Shown: positions 17,604 to 26,299 of the stretch, piece after piece | How positions within the stretch are numbered: the stretch's first letter is position 1 | Layout: each line of letters starts with the position of its first letter | Source of the DNA: CAYOOP01 sp964405685 | GTDB lineage: Bacteria; Pseudomonadota; Alphaproteobacteria; Rickettsiales; SXRF01 | Length of the DNA stretch: 64,000 nucleotides | NCBI GenBank assembly: GCA_964405685.1 | Contig: CAYOOP010000006.1 | Span: 62,001 to 126,000 of the forward strand | Direction: 5' to 3' | Notes under the pieces: model-generated | Seen by the model: only the letters and a program-made list of their open reading frames with translations | What the model was told of the DNA's origin: nothing | Database searches by the model: none | Translations under genes and position numbers: made by a program

Positions 17604-19323
17604 TATCCGATGGTTTGCCGGTGTATATCCGACGGCGGTTTTCACTAATATCCGAATGTACGATGTCATAGTCGCCTCTATCTTCAAAGGCGTGCGCGGC
17701 ATATTGCTGATCGTCAGGATGTTGTTTTTTCCAAGCAAGCCCTTCTTTGATCACACGATCAAATTTATCATGGCTCAAATAGTACATCCCGTTTTGTTCG
17801 CCCGGGATAGGTTGATAGGTAGAAAAGGATTTTTGCGCATCCTCAGGCATGTGCTTATTGAGGGTATCAAGAGTCTTGTCGAGTTTAACGATGGCGTTGT
17901 CGCTTGGAGAAATGCTTGTGGCTTCAACAAATGTTTTGCTTAATAAGCTATGCAGTTGCGTGCTGCTTCCTACGATATGCTGAATATAATCTCTCGTAGA
18001 AAGCACATGGATACGGTCGCGAAATGTATCCAATGTACTGAGTGATTTTAGGTTGTGGTTGGCCCATTCAAAGTTATCGGTAACAACGAAGATATCACCT
18101 TTATGCGGAATTTCTTTGAGGCATTGGAGGGTTGCGGCTTCTCCTTGGGAATGCGGCGTTTCAGCAGATAATTCAATATGCCCCTGGCTTACTTTATCAT
18201 GCCAGATGACGAGGTTGTGGGGTGTGATTTCATGCTTTGAGTGAAACCGCTTTACGTTACCATCGTCACCGATCAAGCAGCGCTGGGCTTGGTCTGTAAA
18301 TGGAATGTGTTTGTGCTTGGCGGGGTTATAAGTGTGGTTTTCTATGACGTCTCCGCTGTCTTCTAAATAGGTGCCTCTTTTACGTATATCTTGATCCAGC
18401 AGTTGCGAGGGTATGACGGTCAAAACATTGGGTAAAGACGCTTGAAATTCGACAATGTCCGATACCATTTCTCGCGCTACCGTGTCTCCTTTTTTGAGGG
18501 CATCAAGAGAAGACGCATCAAAAATAACAAGCGTTGGTGCGGGTTTTTCTTCTGGCCAAGTAAACTTGGGTTGCACGGGGGCCGGGAGGTTGCCTTTACC
18601 CTTTTTCTTGGCTGTTCTTAATGTGGTGAGGAATTCACTGGCATTATTATTTCTCACCGCTGCTTTTACCTGCGTCAGCCCATCTCTTGAAGTGAATGTT
18701 CTTTCTTCTCCTGGTGCGGCAGGGGGAGCACCAACAGACCAGCCTTGACGTATCAGCGCTTGCTGTTCTTCTCTGTATTTTTTTATATCGTTCAAGAAGG
18801 TTTGTAGGAAATTTAGAGCCGTATCTTCTGTTTTGCTCACATCCTCCGCGTTTATAAGCTTTACAAATTCTGGGTACGCTGTGGGCCACACTTTGAGTTT
18901 GCCTTTGTCCCCAGGAGCAACGCTCAAGCCATGTGCTCTCGCATTCTTTTCGAATAGGTTTGGTATTGAGGGGGCGGAATCTATTTTGATGTCGTCGTAT
19001 TGAATTCCTAACGCAGTCGCTCTTTTTCTTAGGTGAATTTCTGCGTTTTTAAAAGTTCTGGACCGATTTGAATTATTGGGGGATTTACTCCATTCTTTAG
19101 TGCGCTCCAAAAACAGGAACATCATCTCGCCGTTTTCGTTCATCGCTTTGAGCACGGGCTCTGAGGTGCTGCCCAGGAACTGCTGCTTGCTTGGTGTAAA
19201 CCTTACACCCATGTCGCATAGCGCATTATAATAATCCCTGTTCGTCATATGCGGCGTGTTCTGCCACTGCAGAAATTGCGTTTTGTGCGCTGTTAGCAAT
19301 TCTAAGCTGTCATTCTCAAGCAT
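17590..19323 (-). CDS. Unknown 577-aa protein with possible PIN-like nuclease domain
   Basis: I do not recognise the full protein. The N-terminal 260 residues are helical and charged with a Pro-rich linker (about 198-206 and 245-262). From about 262 on there is a plausible PIN-like fold: a hydrophobic strand ending in an acidic residue (TLVIFDASSLD, D269), a central acidic helix (HSQGEAATLQCLKEI, E395), then a strand with Asp (IFVVTDN, D416), the spacing pattern of PIN ribonucleases with an insertion. There is no signal peptide or membrane segment. It could be a large host-derived or effector-like protein; the PIN call is inference. It overlaps the convergent C26 gene by 14 bases. Confidence 0.6.
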   Translation of the reverse strand: MLENDSLELLTAHKTQFLQWQNTPHMTNRDYYNALCDMGVRFTPSKQQFLGSTSEPVLKAMNENGEMMFLFLERTKEWSKSPNNSNRSRTFKNAEIHLRKRATALGIQYDDIKIDSAPSIPNLFEKNARAHGLSVAPGDKGKLKVWPTAYPEFVKLINAEDVSKTEDTALNFLQTFLNDIKKYREEQQALIRQGWSVGAPPAAPGEERTFTSRDGLTQVKAAVRNNNASEFLTTLRTAKKKGKGNLPAPVQPKFTWPEEKPAPTLVIFDASSLDALKKGDTVAREMVSDIVEFQASLPNVLTVIPSQLLDQDIRKRGTYLEDSGDVIENHTYNPAKHKHIPFTDQAQRCLIGDDGNVKRFHSKHEITPHNLVIWHDKVSQGHIELSAETPHSQGEAATLQCLKEIPHKGDIFVVTDNFEWANHNLKSLSTLDTFRDRIHVLSTRDYIQHIVGSSTQLHSLLSKTFVEATSISPSDNAIVKLDKTLDTLNKHMPEDAQKSFSTYQPIPGEQNGMYYLSHDKFDRVIKEGLAWKKQHPDDQQYAAHAFEDRGDYDIVHSDISENRRRIYTGKPSDIKSR

Positions 19324-19388
19324 AGGATCCCCGTTATTGGAGCATATATTAACAGATAGTTATATTTATGCAACCTGCCTGGAGCATT

Positions 19389-19418
19389 AAAAAAGCAAAC
19401 CACGCATGGGCTTTTTTC
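19389..19418 (-). terminator. Hairpin terminator downstream of tRNA-Arg
   Basis: On the minus strand the sequence after tRNA-Arg reads AAAAAAGCCCATGCG then TGG, TTT and GCTTTTTT. This is a stem (AAAAAGC/GCTTTTT and CCA/TGG) closing with a T run, a plausible rho-independent terminator. Confidence 0.6.
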
Positions 19419-19421
19419 AAA

Positions 19422-19498
19422 TGGCGCACCCGGAGAGATTCGAACTCCCGACCTCATGGTTCGTAGCCATGCACTCTATCCAACTGAGCTACGGGTGC
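19422..19498 (-). tRNA. tRNA-Arg (anticodon ACG)
   Basis: A 77-base cloverleaf on the minus strand: acceptor GCACCCG pairs with CGGGTGC. The anticodon arm CATGGCTACGAACCATG reads ACG, the T loop contains GTTCGAAT, and the encoded CCA is present. The A34 is expected to become inosine through TadA, which is not in this window. Confidence 0.97.
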
Positions 19499-19578
19499 GT
19501 AGTGTTCACCCGCAGACGCGGGGAGGCGGCGGAACCTAGCAAATATCCACCTGCGTGCAAGTAAATTCTTGGGGTATT

Positions 19579-20265
19579 TTAGCCGATTGTGGGAACGTTT
19601 AGGCCAGCATCGCGCTCATTAGGAGCGTTTTGCGCGGGGGTGCGTGGGCTCGGGAGATAGCCGGGTTCTAGGCCCATGTCGCGGCCTTGTTGGGCGAATT
19701 CCAGCTTGGTTTGCTGAAGCTGGGCTTTTTCGTATTCGCGGCGGTGGTGGGCGACTTGCAAGCGGTGGGCTTCCACCTTGGCGGCGAGTTCAGCTTTTTC
19801 GATGTCTTTTTCCGCATCGGCTGCGCCATGTGCAGCGCCCCAGGCGAGACCGACAACGGCACCAAGCACGATACCACCAATGACAACAGGTATGGCAACC
19901 GAGCCAACGGCGAAGAGGGCTTGCATACCGGTACCGAGGAGTCCGTATTTAGCGACATGGCTGGCGACGGTGCCGACTGCAGCAACGGCAGCGCCGCCGC
20001 ATATAGGGCCCGCAACCAGATTGACACCGGGCATCATCATCAACCCGCCGCATGCGCTGGCGGTGGCACCTAGTAAGGTTTTGCCGACGATGAGGCCAGT
20101 GCCCAGCATACCGCCGGTCAAGACTAAGCCTGCAACAGCACCGACTAGCATGCCGTTTTTGGCAAAGCGTAGCGCGCCTTTCCACATGGAAGAGCGGCGA
20201 ATCTTGCTTTCGTCCACCGGTTCGGGGGCGAATTGGGGTTCTAAAGGGGTATTTTCATCGACCAT
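19579..20265 (-). CDS. Hypothetical glycine-rich membrane protein (228 aa)
   Basis: Not recognised. An acidic cytoplasmic-looking N-terminus (about 1-30) is followed by four Gly/Ala-rich hydrophobic segments (about 37-62, 64-88, 90-104 and 113-145). Then come a charged coiled-coil-like helix (ADAEKDIEKAELAAKVEAH onward, about 148-190) and a Pro-rich tail. The Gly-zipper-like segments resemble those of small pore or membrane-deforming proteins, but I see no family signature. It sits next to another unknown gene (20339-21076) on the same strand with a 73-base gap; the pair may be an operon. Confidence 0.6.
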   Translation of the reverse strand: MVDENTPLEPQFAPEPVDESKIRRSSMWKGALRFAKNGMLVGAVAGLVLTGGMLGTGLIVGKTLLGATASACGGLMMMPGVNLVAGPICGGAAVAAVGTVASHVAKYGLLGTGMQALFAVGSVAIPVVIGGIVLGAVVGLAWGAAHGAADAEKDIEKAELAAKVEAHRLQVAHHRREYEKAQLQQTKLEFAQQGRDMGLEPGYLPSPRTPAQNAPNERDAGLNVPTIG

Positions 20266-20338
20266 AGGCTTATTTTCTCACGTAAATCCCTGAACTACAA
20301 ATGAAGATTACGTGACAGTGGCGTGACGGGCAGGGAAA

Positions 20339-21076
20339 TTAGCTCATTCTGCCAATGCTTTGACCTTGGCCAAGGCCTGGGATGCCCTTCGGCAGACCGG
20401 CATTTTCAGGGATTTGAAGCTCGCTTCGTGTCGCTAAGTATTCATTCGTGGGGGCAGATTTTGCGGTGAATGCAGAGGATATAATACTCCCATCAGGGGC
20501 TCTTTCCAGTGTGTCGAGGCTCCGCGCCCAACCCCCTACAGCGGTTTTTACTTCTGCTGCTAATGAAGAAAATTTCTGAGCATGAGGCACGATAATATCT
20601 TCTGCGAGAGCCATTGCCCCGGCGGCGAGTTCCATGACCTTTGCGGGCACGCTTTCTAAGATCCGGCCTTGAATGGCGTTCGTTGTAGTTTCAGCAGTTC
20701 CACGTGCTTCTTTTGCAAGGGCGACTACAGCTTCAGCGCTTTGGCCTGTCGTGGAAGGGACGGGTATGGTTGGTATATTGCCAACAGGAATCTTTAGTTC
20801 TTCTGCCACTGCTTTGGTCTGATCCAACTGTGAGATTGCTGTTTCTAAATCGAACACGGCTTTGTCTACGGAGAGGGTATCCGCCCGTGGTTCTTGTTTT
20901 ATTTCTTCCTGAGGCGCTGTCGTGCTGGCAGGCGCTTCGACCACGGCACCTACGGAGGTGGTGGCATTCCAGTAAGATAAGGAATCGCCATTCGTGTTTA
21001 CGGGCTTAGGTTCCGGTTCCTGTGGTTGGGTTCCGCTCATCATATTCATGAATTGTTCAGGGGTCATAGGAGGCAT
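20339..21076 (-). CDS. Hypothetical protein (245 aa)
   Basis: Not recognised. The Met/Pro/Glu-rich N-terminal 35 residues look disordered. The rest is largely helical and Ala-rich (about 70-190: VDKAVFDLETAISQLDQT, then AKVMELAAGAMALAEDI) and could form an amphipathic bundle. The C-terminal 40 residues are disordered. There is no signal peptide or transmembrane helix. The start ATG has AGAAGA upstream. It lies upstream of the Gly-rich membrane protein on the same strand and may work with it. It might be a secreted or surface-associated accessory protein; this is a guess. Confidence 0.55.
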   Translation of the reverse strand: MPPMTPEQFMNMMSGTQPQEPEPKPVNTNGDSLSYWNATTSVGAVVEAPASTTAPQEEIKQEPRADTLSVDKAVFDLETAISQLDQTKAVAEELKIPVGNIPTIPVPSTTGQSAEAVVALAKEARGTAETTTNAIQGRILESVPAKVMELAAGAMALAEDIIVPHAQKFSSLAAEVKTAVGGWARSLDTLERAPDGSIISSAFTAKSAPTNEYLATRSELQIPENAGLPKGIPGLGQGQSIGRMS

Positions 21077-21172
21077 ATTCTTCTAGTCCTTGCTGACAGT
21101 GTATTCTGTAGCCATTATACTACCATTTCACCTTTAAGAGAAAATGAAGTTTTTGTGACAATCGCTGCCCCT

Positions 21173-21335
21173 TCTCCTCTCCCGCTTGCGGGAGAGGACA
21201 GGTTTTGTTAGTGAAGCGTAAGCAAACTTACAAACCCTTGGAGAGGGAAAGGTTTAATGCCCTCACCCACTCCGCTAACGATTTTCTGAAAAAGAAAATC
21301 GAAGCTCCGTTGCCCTCTCCCGCACGCGGGAGAGG
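21173..21335. repeat. Family A palindromic repeat, long intergenic copy
   Basis: Starts with CTCTCCCGCTTGCGGGAGAG and ends with CTCTCCCGCACGCGGGAGAG. Inside are TGAAGCGTAAGC and CACTCCGCTAACGATTTTC, with GAAAATCGAAGCTCCGTTGC matching (reverse-oriented spacer) the element at 58519. It precedes the rluD-like gene by about 15 bases. Confidence 0.85.
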
Positions 21336-21350
21336 TGAAAGTACCTTATA

Positions 21351-22292
21351 ATGACTGATATTTATACACTCACTGCCGATGAAACCGCAAGAAAACAGCG
21401 GTTGGATAAGTGGCTGACGGCCGCTTTGCCGCAGTTTTCAAGGGCGCGCGTGCAGGCGTTGCTGGCGGAGGGGTGCGTGAAAAATGGGGCAGGGCAGGCG
21501 GTTTTGGATGCGGCATATAAGGTGAAATCGGGGGATATGTTTGTGGTGCATGTGCCCGAAGTTGTGGAATCTCAGCTTGAGGCGCAGGAGATGCCGCTGG
21601 AGGTCGTGTATGAGGATGACGATTTGATTATTATCAATAAGCCTGCTGGGTTGACGGTGCATCCCGGTGCGGGGAATCCGGATGGGACGCTTGTAAATGC
21701 GCTGCTTGCGTATGCGGGGGAGAGTTTGTCGGGCATCGGCGGGGTGGCGCGGCCGGGGATTGTGCACCGGATTGATAAGGATACGAGTGGGCTTCTGGTG
21801 GTGGCCAAACACGATGCGGCGCATCAGCATCTTTCCGCGCAGCTTGCGGATCGGAGTTTGAAACGGGAGTATCTTGCGGTGTGCCATGGCGCGCCAAAAT
21901 CACAGACGATTACGGGAAATATTGGGCGTTCCCCGCGTAATCGCCAGAAAATGGCGGTGGTGAAAACGGGCGGGAAACCAGCGACGACGCATATTAAAAC
22001 GTTGGAGGTTTTTCATGCGAATGGGCGGCCGGTGGCGGCGCTGGTGCAAGCGAATCTGGAGACGGGGCGCACGCATCAGATTCGCGTGCATATGGCAGCC
22101 ATTGGCCATCCTCTAATTGGCGATAGCACCTATGGCTCCAAACGCAAAACGCCTTTGGAGGTGCTCAATGTTTTCCCCCGCCAAGCGCTGCATGCGCATA
22201 GGCTCCGGCTGATTCATCCGGTGACGGCAGAGCCCATGGAATTTGAAGCGCCATTGCCGGAGGATTTGCAGGGGTTGGTGGATCAGCTTTAA
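21351..22292 (+). CDS. rluD: RluD/RluA-family 23S rRNA pseudouridine synthase
   Basis: Isomerises uridines in 23S rRNA (in the RluD subgroup, helix 69). The 313-residue protein has an N-terminal S4 RNA-binding domain (about 17-75) and the RluA catalytic domain with PGIVHRIDKDTSGLLVVAK (catalytic D near residue 141) and TGRTHQIRVHMAAIGHPL. The length and S4 domain fit RluD better than RluA, but RluC cannot be excluded. The start ATG at 21351 directly follows the repeat element, whose GAGAGGTG may serve as the ribosome-binding site. Confidence 0.88.
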   Translation: MTDIYTLTADETARKQRLDKWLTAALPQFSRARVQALLAEGCVKNGAGQAVLDAAYKVKSGDMFVVHVPEVVESQLEAQEMPLEVVYEDDDLIIINKPAGLTVHPGAGNPDGTLVNALLAYAGESLSGIGGVARPGIVHRIDKDTSGLLVVAKHDAAHQHLSAQLADRSLKREYLAVCHGAPKSQTITGNIGRSPRNRQKMAVVKTGGKPATTHIKTLEVFHANGRPVAALVQANLETGRTHQIRVHMAAIGHPLIGDSTYGSKRKTPLEVLNVFPRQALHAHRLRLIHPVTAEPMEFEAPLPEDLQGLVDQL

Positions 22293-22650
22293 TTGTTGTT
22301 CTTTTTCCTTTTGTCATCCTCGGCGGCACTTAGTGCCGACGGGGATCTTTATCCATTTTACGAGATTCCCAGCTCGGCTAGGCCTCGCTGAGAATGACGG
22401 GTTAAAGTAGGGCATGCCCTGTAGATTGCACCATAGGAAGACCACGTGAGGTTGGTTCGTACGCTGCCTTCCGACAGACCGTCCGCCGCGTAGCCTGAAG
22501 AAGGGGCTTTTGACCACAATCTCCACCATACGCCTTCGCCGAATTCTTCCTGCCTTCGCCGTTCACTACGTTCAACGCGAGGACTTGCCCTGGCCAGGGT
22601 GAGTATGGGTATGCAAGAGAAAACGCAGGCCCGGAAGAGGGAAAATAACG
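22293..22650. other. Intergenic region with repeats, no gene recognised
   Basis: Contains a family B repeat (22313-22398) and a perfect AGGGCATGCCCT palindrome (22409-22420). A stretch to about 22620 translates into short, low-quality readings rich in Ser/Arg/Trp without family resemblance. It may be a decayed repeat of another type. No promoter was identified for the minus-strand ATPase. Confidence 0.5.
22313..22398. repeat. Family B palindromic repeat after rluD
   Basis: GTCATCCTCGGCGGCAC... with an inverted GGCACTTAGTGCC hairpin, GGGGATCT in the middle and CTCGCTGAGAATGAC at the end. Same plan as the copy at 38003-38089. Confidence 0.8.
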
Positions 22651-24153
22651 TCAACGTCCTTTTAGCATAGACGACATCAGGCCCCGCACGAGTTGCCGAC
22701 CTATTTGGCTGCCAGCGGCGCGCACCACGCTTTTGGTTACCACCATCGCCAGATTTTCCGGCTGGCGGCCACGCGCTTGGGGTTGGTGTGGTATGGCTGC
22801 CTGTTGCTTGAGTTGCTGCGGCACTTCTTGTGCGCGGCGGTTGAGCATTTCATACGCTGATTCGCGATTCATCGTCTGTTCATATTTTCCACGAAGTGGG
22901 CTTGCCGCTATCATTTGCTGCCGTGCGGTAGGCGAGATGGGGCCAACCAGCGAAGACGGCGGTTTAATGAGCGTGCGCTCCACGATGGTTGGCGTGCCTT
23001 TTTCATCCAATGTTGACACGAGCGCTTCACCGACGCCGAGCGTTGTAATCGCATCTGCAGTTTTGAAAGAAGGGTTCGCGCGGAACGTATCCGCCGCAGC
23101 TTTTACACCTTTTTGGTCTTGCGGTGTGAAGGCGCGCAACGCATGTTGCACGCGGTTAGAAAGCTGGCCGAGGACATTGGCAGGGATATCCGCCGGGTTT
23201 TGTGTGATGAAATAAACGCCGACACCTTTGGAGCGGATGAGCCTTACCAATTGCTCGATTTTTTCAATCAACGGTTTGGGCGCATCGTTAAACAATAGGT
23301 GCGCTTCGTCGAAGAAAAATACCAGCTTGGGTTTGTCAATATCGCCCATTTCCGGCAGGTCTTCGAAGAGTTCGGCGAGCAACCACAGCATAAAACTCGC
23401 GTATAGCTTGGGAGATTGCATCAATGTTTCAGCCGCGAGAATATTCACCACGCCTTGGCCATTGGGCGCTATTGCAATCAAATCATTGATATCAAGTGCG
23501 GGTTCGCCAAAGAGATTTTTTGCGCCTTGTTGCTCAAGGGTGAGCAAGCCACGCTGGATAGCCCCCACACTTGCTGCGCTCACATTGCCATATTTCGCGC
23601 CGACTTCCTTGGCGTTTTCGCTAATGTGGGTGAGGATGGCGCGGAGATCGTCAAAATCGAGCAGCAATAACCCTTCCGCATCGGCTACGGAAAACGCGAT
23701 ATTAAGGACGCCTTCCTGCACATCGTTCAGTTGCAAAAGTTGGGCGAGTAACAGCGGTCCCATCTCGGAAACGGAAACGCGCACGGGCGTTCCGCTCTTA
23801 CCAAACATATCCCAAAAGGCGACCGGGCATGCGCAGTAACGGTAGTCATACCCAATTTCAGCGGCGCGTTTTACCAATGGATCTTTGGGGATTCCTGTTT
23901 GCGACATGCCGGAGAGGTCGCCTTTCACGTCGGCAATAAACACCGGCACGCCAGCCGCAGAAAAACCTTCCGCCAGGCCTTGCAGCGTGAGGGTTTTGCC
24001 GGTGCCGGTAGCACCGGCAATAAGCCCATGGCGGTTGGCATATTTGAGCAGCAGTGTGCGCGGTGTTTCACCCTTTCCGAGATAAATTTCCGTGATGTTT
24101 TCGGGTGATGGTGTGGCGGATTTTGTTAGAGCGGATTGATCGAAAAATGACAT
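22651..24153 (-). CDS. HerA/YjgR-like ATPase (DUF853)
   Basis: A P-loop ATPase of the HerA-FtsK superfamily, YjgR type. The 500-residue protein starts YLGKGETPRTLLLKYANRHG and shows Walker A GATGTGKTLTLQGLAEGFSA (about 47-66), VPVFIADVKGDLSGMSQTG, Walker B KLVFFFDEAHLLFND near 276, and the arginine-rich SNRVQHALRAFTPQDQKGVKAAA motif typical of the family. Cellular role is not established; relatives are sometimes linked to nuclease partners, but no NurA-like gene is here. The gene precedes the sensor gene only by orientation (both minus, 37 bases apart). Confidence 0.88.
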   Translation of the reverse strand: MSFFDQSALTKSATPSPENITEIYLGKGETPRTLLLKYANRHGLIAGATGTGKTLTLQGLAEGFSAAGVPVFIADVKGDLSGMSQTGIPKDPLVKRAAEIGYDYRYCACPVAFWDMFGKSGTPVRVSVSEMGPLLLAQLLQLNDVQEGVLNIAFSVADAEGLLLLDFDDLRAILTHISENAKEVGAKYGNVSAASVGAIQRGLLTLEQQGAKNLFGEPALDINDLIAIAPNGQGVVNILAAETLMQSPKLYASFMLWLLAELFEDLPEMGDIDKPKLVFFFDEAHLLFNDAPKPLIEKIEQLVRLIRSKGVGVYFITQNPADIPANVLGQLSNRVQHALRAFTPQDQKGVKAAADTFRANPSFKTADAITTLGVGEALVSTLDEKGTPTIVERTLIKPPSSLVGPISPTARQQMIAASPLRGKYEQTMNRESAYEMLNRRAQEVPQQLKQQAAIPHQPQARGRQPENLAMVVTKSVVRAAGSQIGRQLVRGLMSSMLKGR

Positions 24154-24189
24154 GTTGTTTGGTCCATTTTAAGGTTGGATTGTGATCGG

Positions 24190-26298
24190 TCAAGCCGCTT
24201 TGCGGCCTTGCATCCATTGGTTCAGCATCGCGCTGCCGCCTTGGTTTTCCAGGAAGTTGACGAGGGCGAAGACGATTTTGCGGTCGTAGGTGGTGTCGAC
24301 GTTTTCGACTAAATGATTGATGGCTTCTTTGAGGGAGAGGGCGGGGCGGTAGGCGCGCGGGCTGATCATCCCGACCAAGGCGTTGGCGACGGCGACGATG
24401 CGGGCGCTAATGAGGATCTCTTCGCCTTTCATGCCTTGCGGGCCGCTGCCGTCGATGGATTCTAGGGATTGGTTCAAGGTGTCGACGACGGGGCCGTCGA
24501 AGCTTACTTGTTTCAGTAATGCGGTGGTCGCGAGCACGGATTCGCGGATGGATCTCAGTTCCGTTTCGTTCAGCTTGTCGGTGGAGGTGAGGGTCGCTTC
24601 GGGGATGAGGATTTTGCCGACGTTGAGAAGTAGGCCTGCGGTTTTTGCGGTTTCGCGCACGAGCTTGTCGCAATCCAGAGCGGCTGCGATTTCGAGGGCG
24701 AGTTCGGACACCAACTTGGAATGTCCGCCGGCGTGCGGATCGCGCCGATCAACCATCATCACCAGCGTGTCGATGAGTTCCTGGTGCGTGCGTTCGGCGC
24801 GTTCGCGTTCGTGCATCAACTCGGTGATGTCTTGTTCGCTGATGAGTAGGCCGGGGGTGTGGCGACCCGTTAGTGGGAGTTCGGCGAGCGGGATCATCTG
24901 CGTTTGCAGGATCATTTCGCCTTCGTTTTTCATGATCCGGTGGGTGTAGGTCTGCGGTTCTTGTGAGGCGAGGGCGGCTTGCATGCGCAGTGCCATTTCG
25001 GCAGCGCGTGCGGGGCCCAAGACATCGGCAGTGGTTTTGCCGAGCATTTGTTCGGCATCGACACCAATGGTGTCTCCGGCGGTGCGGTTGGCGAAACAAT
25101 AGCGTGCGTCTTCATCGAGCAAGAAGACGGATTCGACCTGGTTGTTGGTGACGAGTTCGAGCAGACGTTCGTGCGCGGTGGCCGTTTCGGCGAGCCTCTG
25201 GAAACGTGCGGAGCTCTCAATCGCGCGGCGGGAGCTTGCGTTGTACCATACGGCGACGATGGTCGCGAGGATGAGGGCAATCAGCGCGGAGAAGAGCAAC
25301 ACCATATCGTTACGGCGCATGTTGCTCGCGTGCAGCGCTTCTTCTTTGTTGATTTTGACCACCAACGTCCACGGCGTGCCGGCGATGGCGCGGCCGGTGA
25401 TGAGCACCGGGGTGGAGCCATAGTCATTGCGTTCGGAAAATGCGCCGGGGTTGGCGATGGCGTAAGCTTCGGCCAAGGTTTCGGGATTGTTGCTGACTCG
25501 TTTGGTGAGCGTGGTGCTGCCGTCTTCGGTGGGGGAGAGATAGACGACATTACCGTTTTCGCTGCGGACCAGCAGCACTTCGAGTGATTTTTCGGTGGTG
25601 CCGGGGTGTTTGAGTAATTTCGTAAAGGCTGCGTCGACCGGTTTAATGCCGACCAATTGGCCGACGACCGAGGCATCCGACGGGTCTGCCTGAATACCAA
25701 AAATCGGTTGCACAAATCCGAGCATGGCGACGCCTTCATCGTTTTTATACATATCGATCAGGTTTGGCATGGCTTTGGGCAGGCTGGCCAGGCGTTGCGT
25801 AATGGGCGCAGGCAGTGCGGAGAGATAGGGACTTGCAACCACAGTTTCGCCATTCGCATTTAACAGCACGAGGCCGGAAGTGGCCGCGTAAGGAATATCC
25901 GCCGGGATTTTTTGTACGCTTAAAGGCACGTTGGTGGGCGTAAAATTCAGGCGGTCTGCGGCGAAGGTGATGAGGTTGCGCAAGTAGGTGCGTTGCGGCG
26001 GTTCTTCGCTTGCGCTCGCTTTGTTGAGGGTGGAAAGCTCGCTCAAATAAAGTTGCAACGATGGTTGCTCTGATAGTTTTTTCATTTCGGTGAAATGATT
26101 GTTGACCCAGCCGTTCACATCGTTCGCGCGGCTGTCGGCGATCAGGTTTAGTTTTTCCTGCCAGGTTTTCATGTCGCGGTCGAGATCCATGAGCGCGAAG
26201 CGTGAGACCATCGCGAAGGCGGCGACGCCAATTGCCAGAGCAAGGAGCAAGATGCCGACCAGGCGTGGTTTAAAATCTTCGGTAATTGCCTTTTCCAT
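24190..26298 (-). CDS. Membrane sensor: extracytoplasmic dCache-like + PAS + degenerate HD-GYP domain
   Basis: The protein is 702 residues: a TM helix at about 12-34, a 290-residue extracytoplasmic sensor (dCache-like, ending with ERNDYGSTPVLITGRAIAG), a second TM near 328-350, a PAS domain (about 380-500) and an HD-GYP-like domain (about 510-690). The HD-GYP catalytic residues are missing: the HDIGK position reads LLNVGK and the HHE...GYP block reads NQSLESIDGSGPQG. GGHSKLV and the late RAYRPALSLKEA remain. It is therefore probably not a c-di-GMP phosphodiesterase but could bind the nucleotide. The ATG at 26298 has GGGGGA upstream; that site overlaps the end of the BTLCP protease gene, one base away. 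Confidence 0.82.
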   Translation of the reverse strand: MEKAITEDFKPRLVGILLLALAIGVAAFAMVSRFALMDLDRDMKTWQEKLNLIADSRANDVNGWVNNHFTEMKKLSEQPSLQLYLSELSTLNKASASEEPPQRTYLRNLITFAADRLNFTPTNVPLSVQKIPADIPYAATSGLVLLNANGETVVASPYLSALPAPITQRLASLPKAMPNLIDMYKNDEGVAMLGFVQPIFGIQADPSDASVVGQLVGIKPVDAAFTKLLKHPGTTEKSLEVLLVRSENGNVVYLSPTEDGSTTLTKRVSNNPETLAEAYAIANPGAFSERNDYGSTPVLITGRAIAGTPWTLVVKINKEEALHASNMRRNDMVLLFSALIALILATIVAVWYNASSRRAIESSARFQRLAETATAHERLLELVTNNQVESVFLLDEDARYCFANRTAGDTIGVDAEQMLGKTTADVLGPARAAEMALRMQAALASQEPQTYTHRIMKNEGEMILQTQMIPLAELPLTGRHTPGLLISEQDITELMHERERAERTHQELIDTLVMMVDRRDPHAGGHSKLVSELALEIAAALDCDKLVRETAKTAGLLLNVGKILIPEATLTSTDKLNETELRSIRESVLATTALLKQVSFDGPVVDTLNQSLESIDGSGPQGMKGEEILISARIVAVANALVGMISPRAYRPALSLKEAINHLVENVDTTYDRKIVFALVNFLENQGGSAMLNQWMQGRKAA

Positions 26299-26299
26299 A

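Noticed and set aside
22358..22654. 98-residue minus-strand frame next to the YjgR-like gene
   Set aside because: Half of it lies in a family B repeat; low-complexity, no homologous pattern, no ribosome-binding site.
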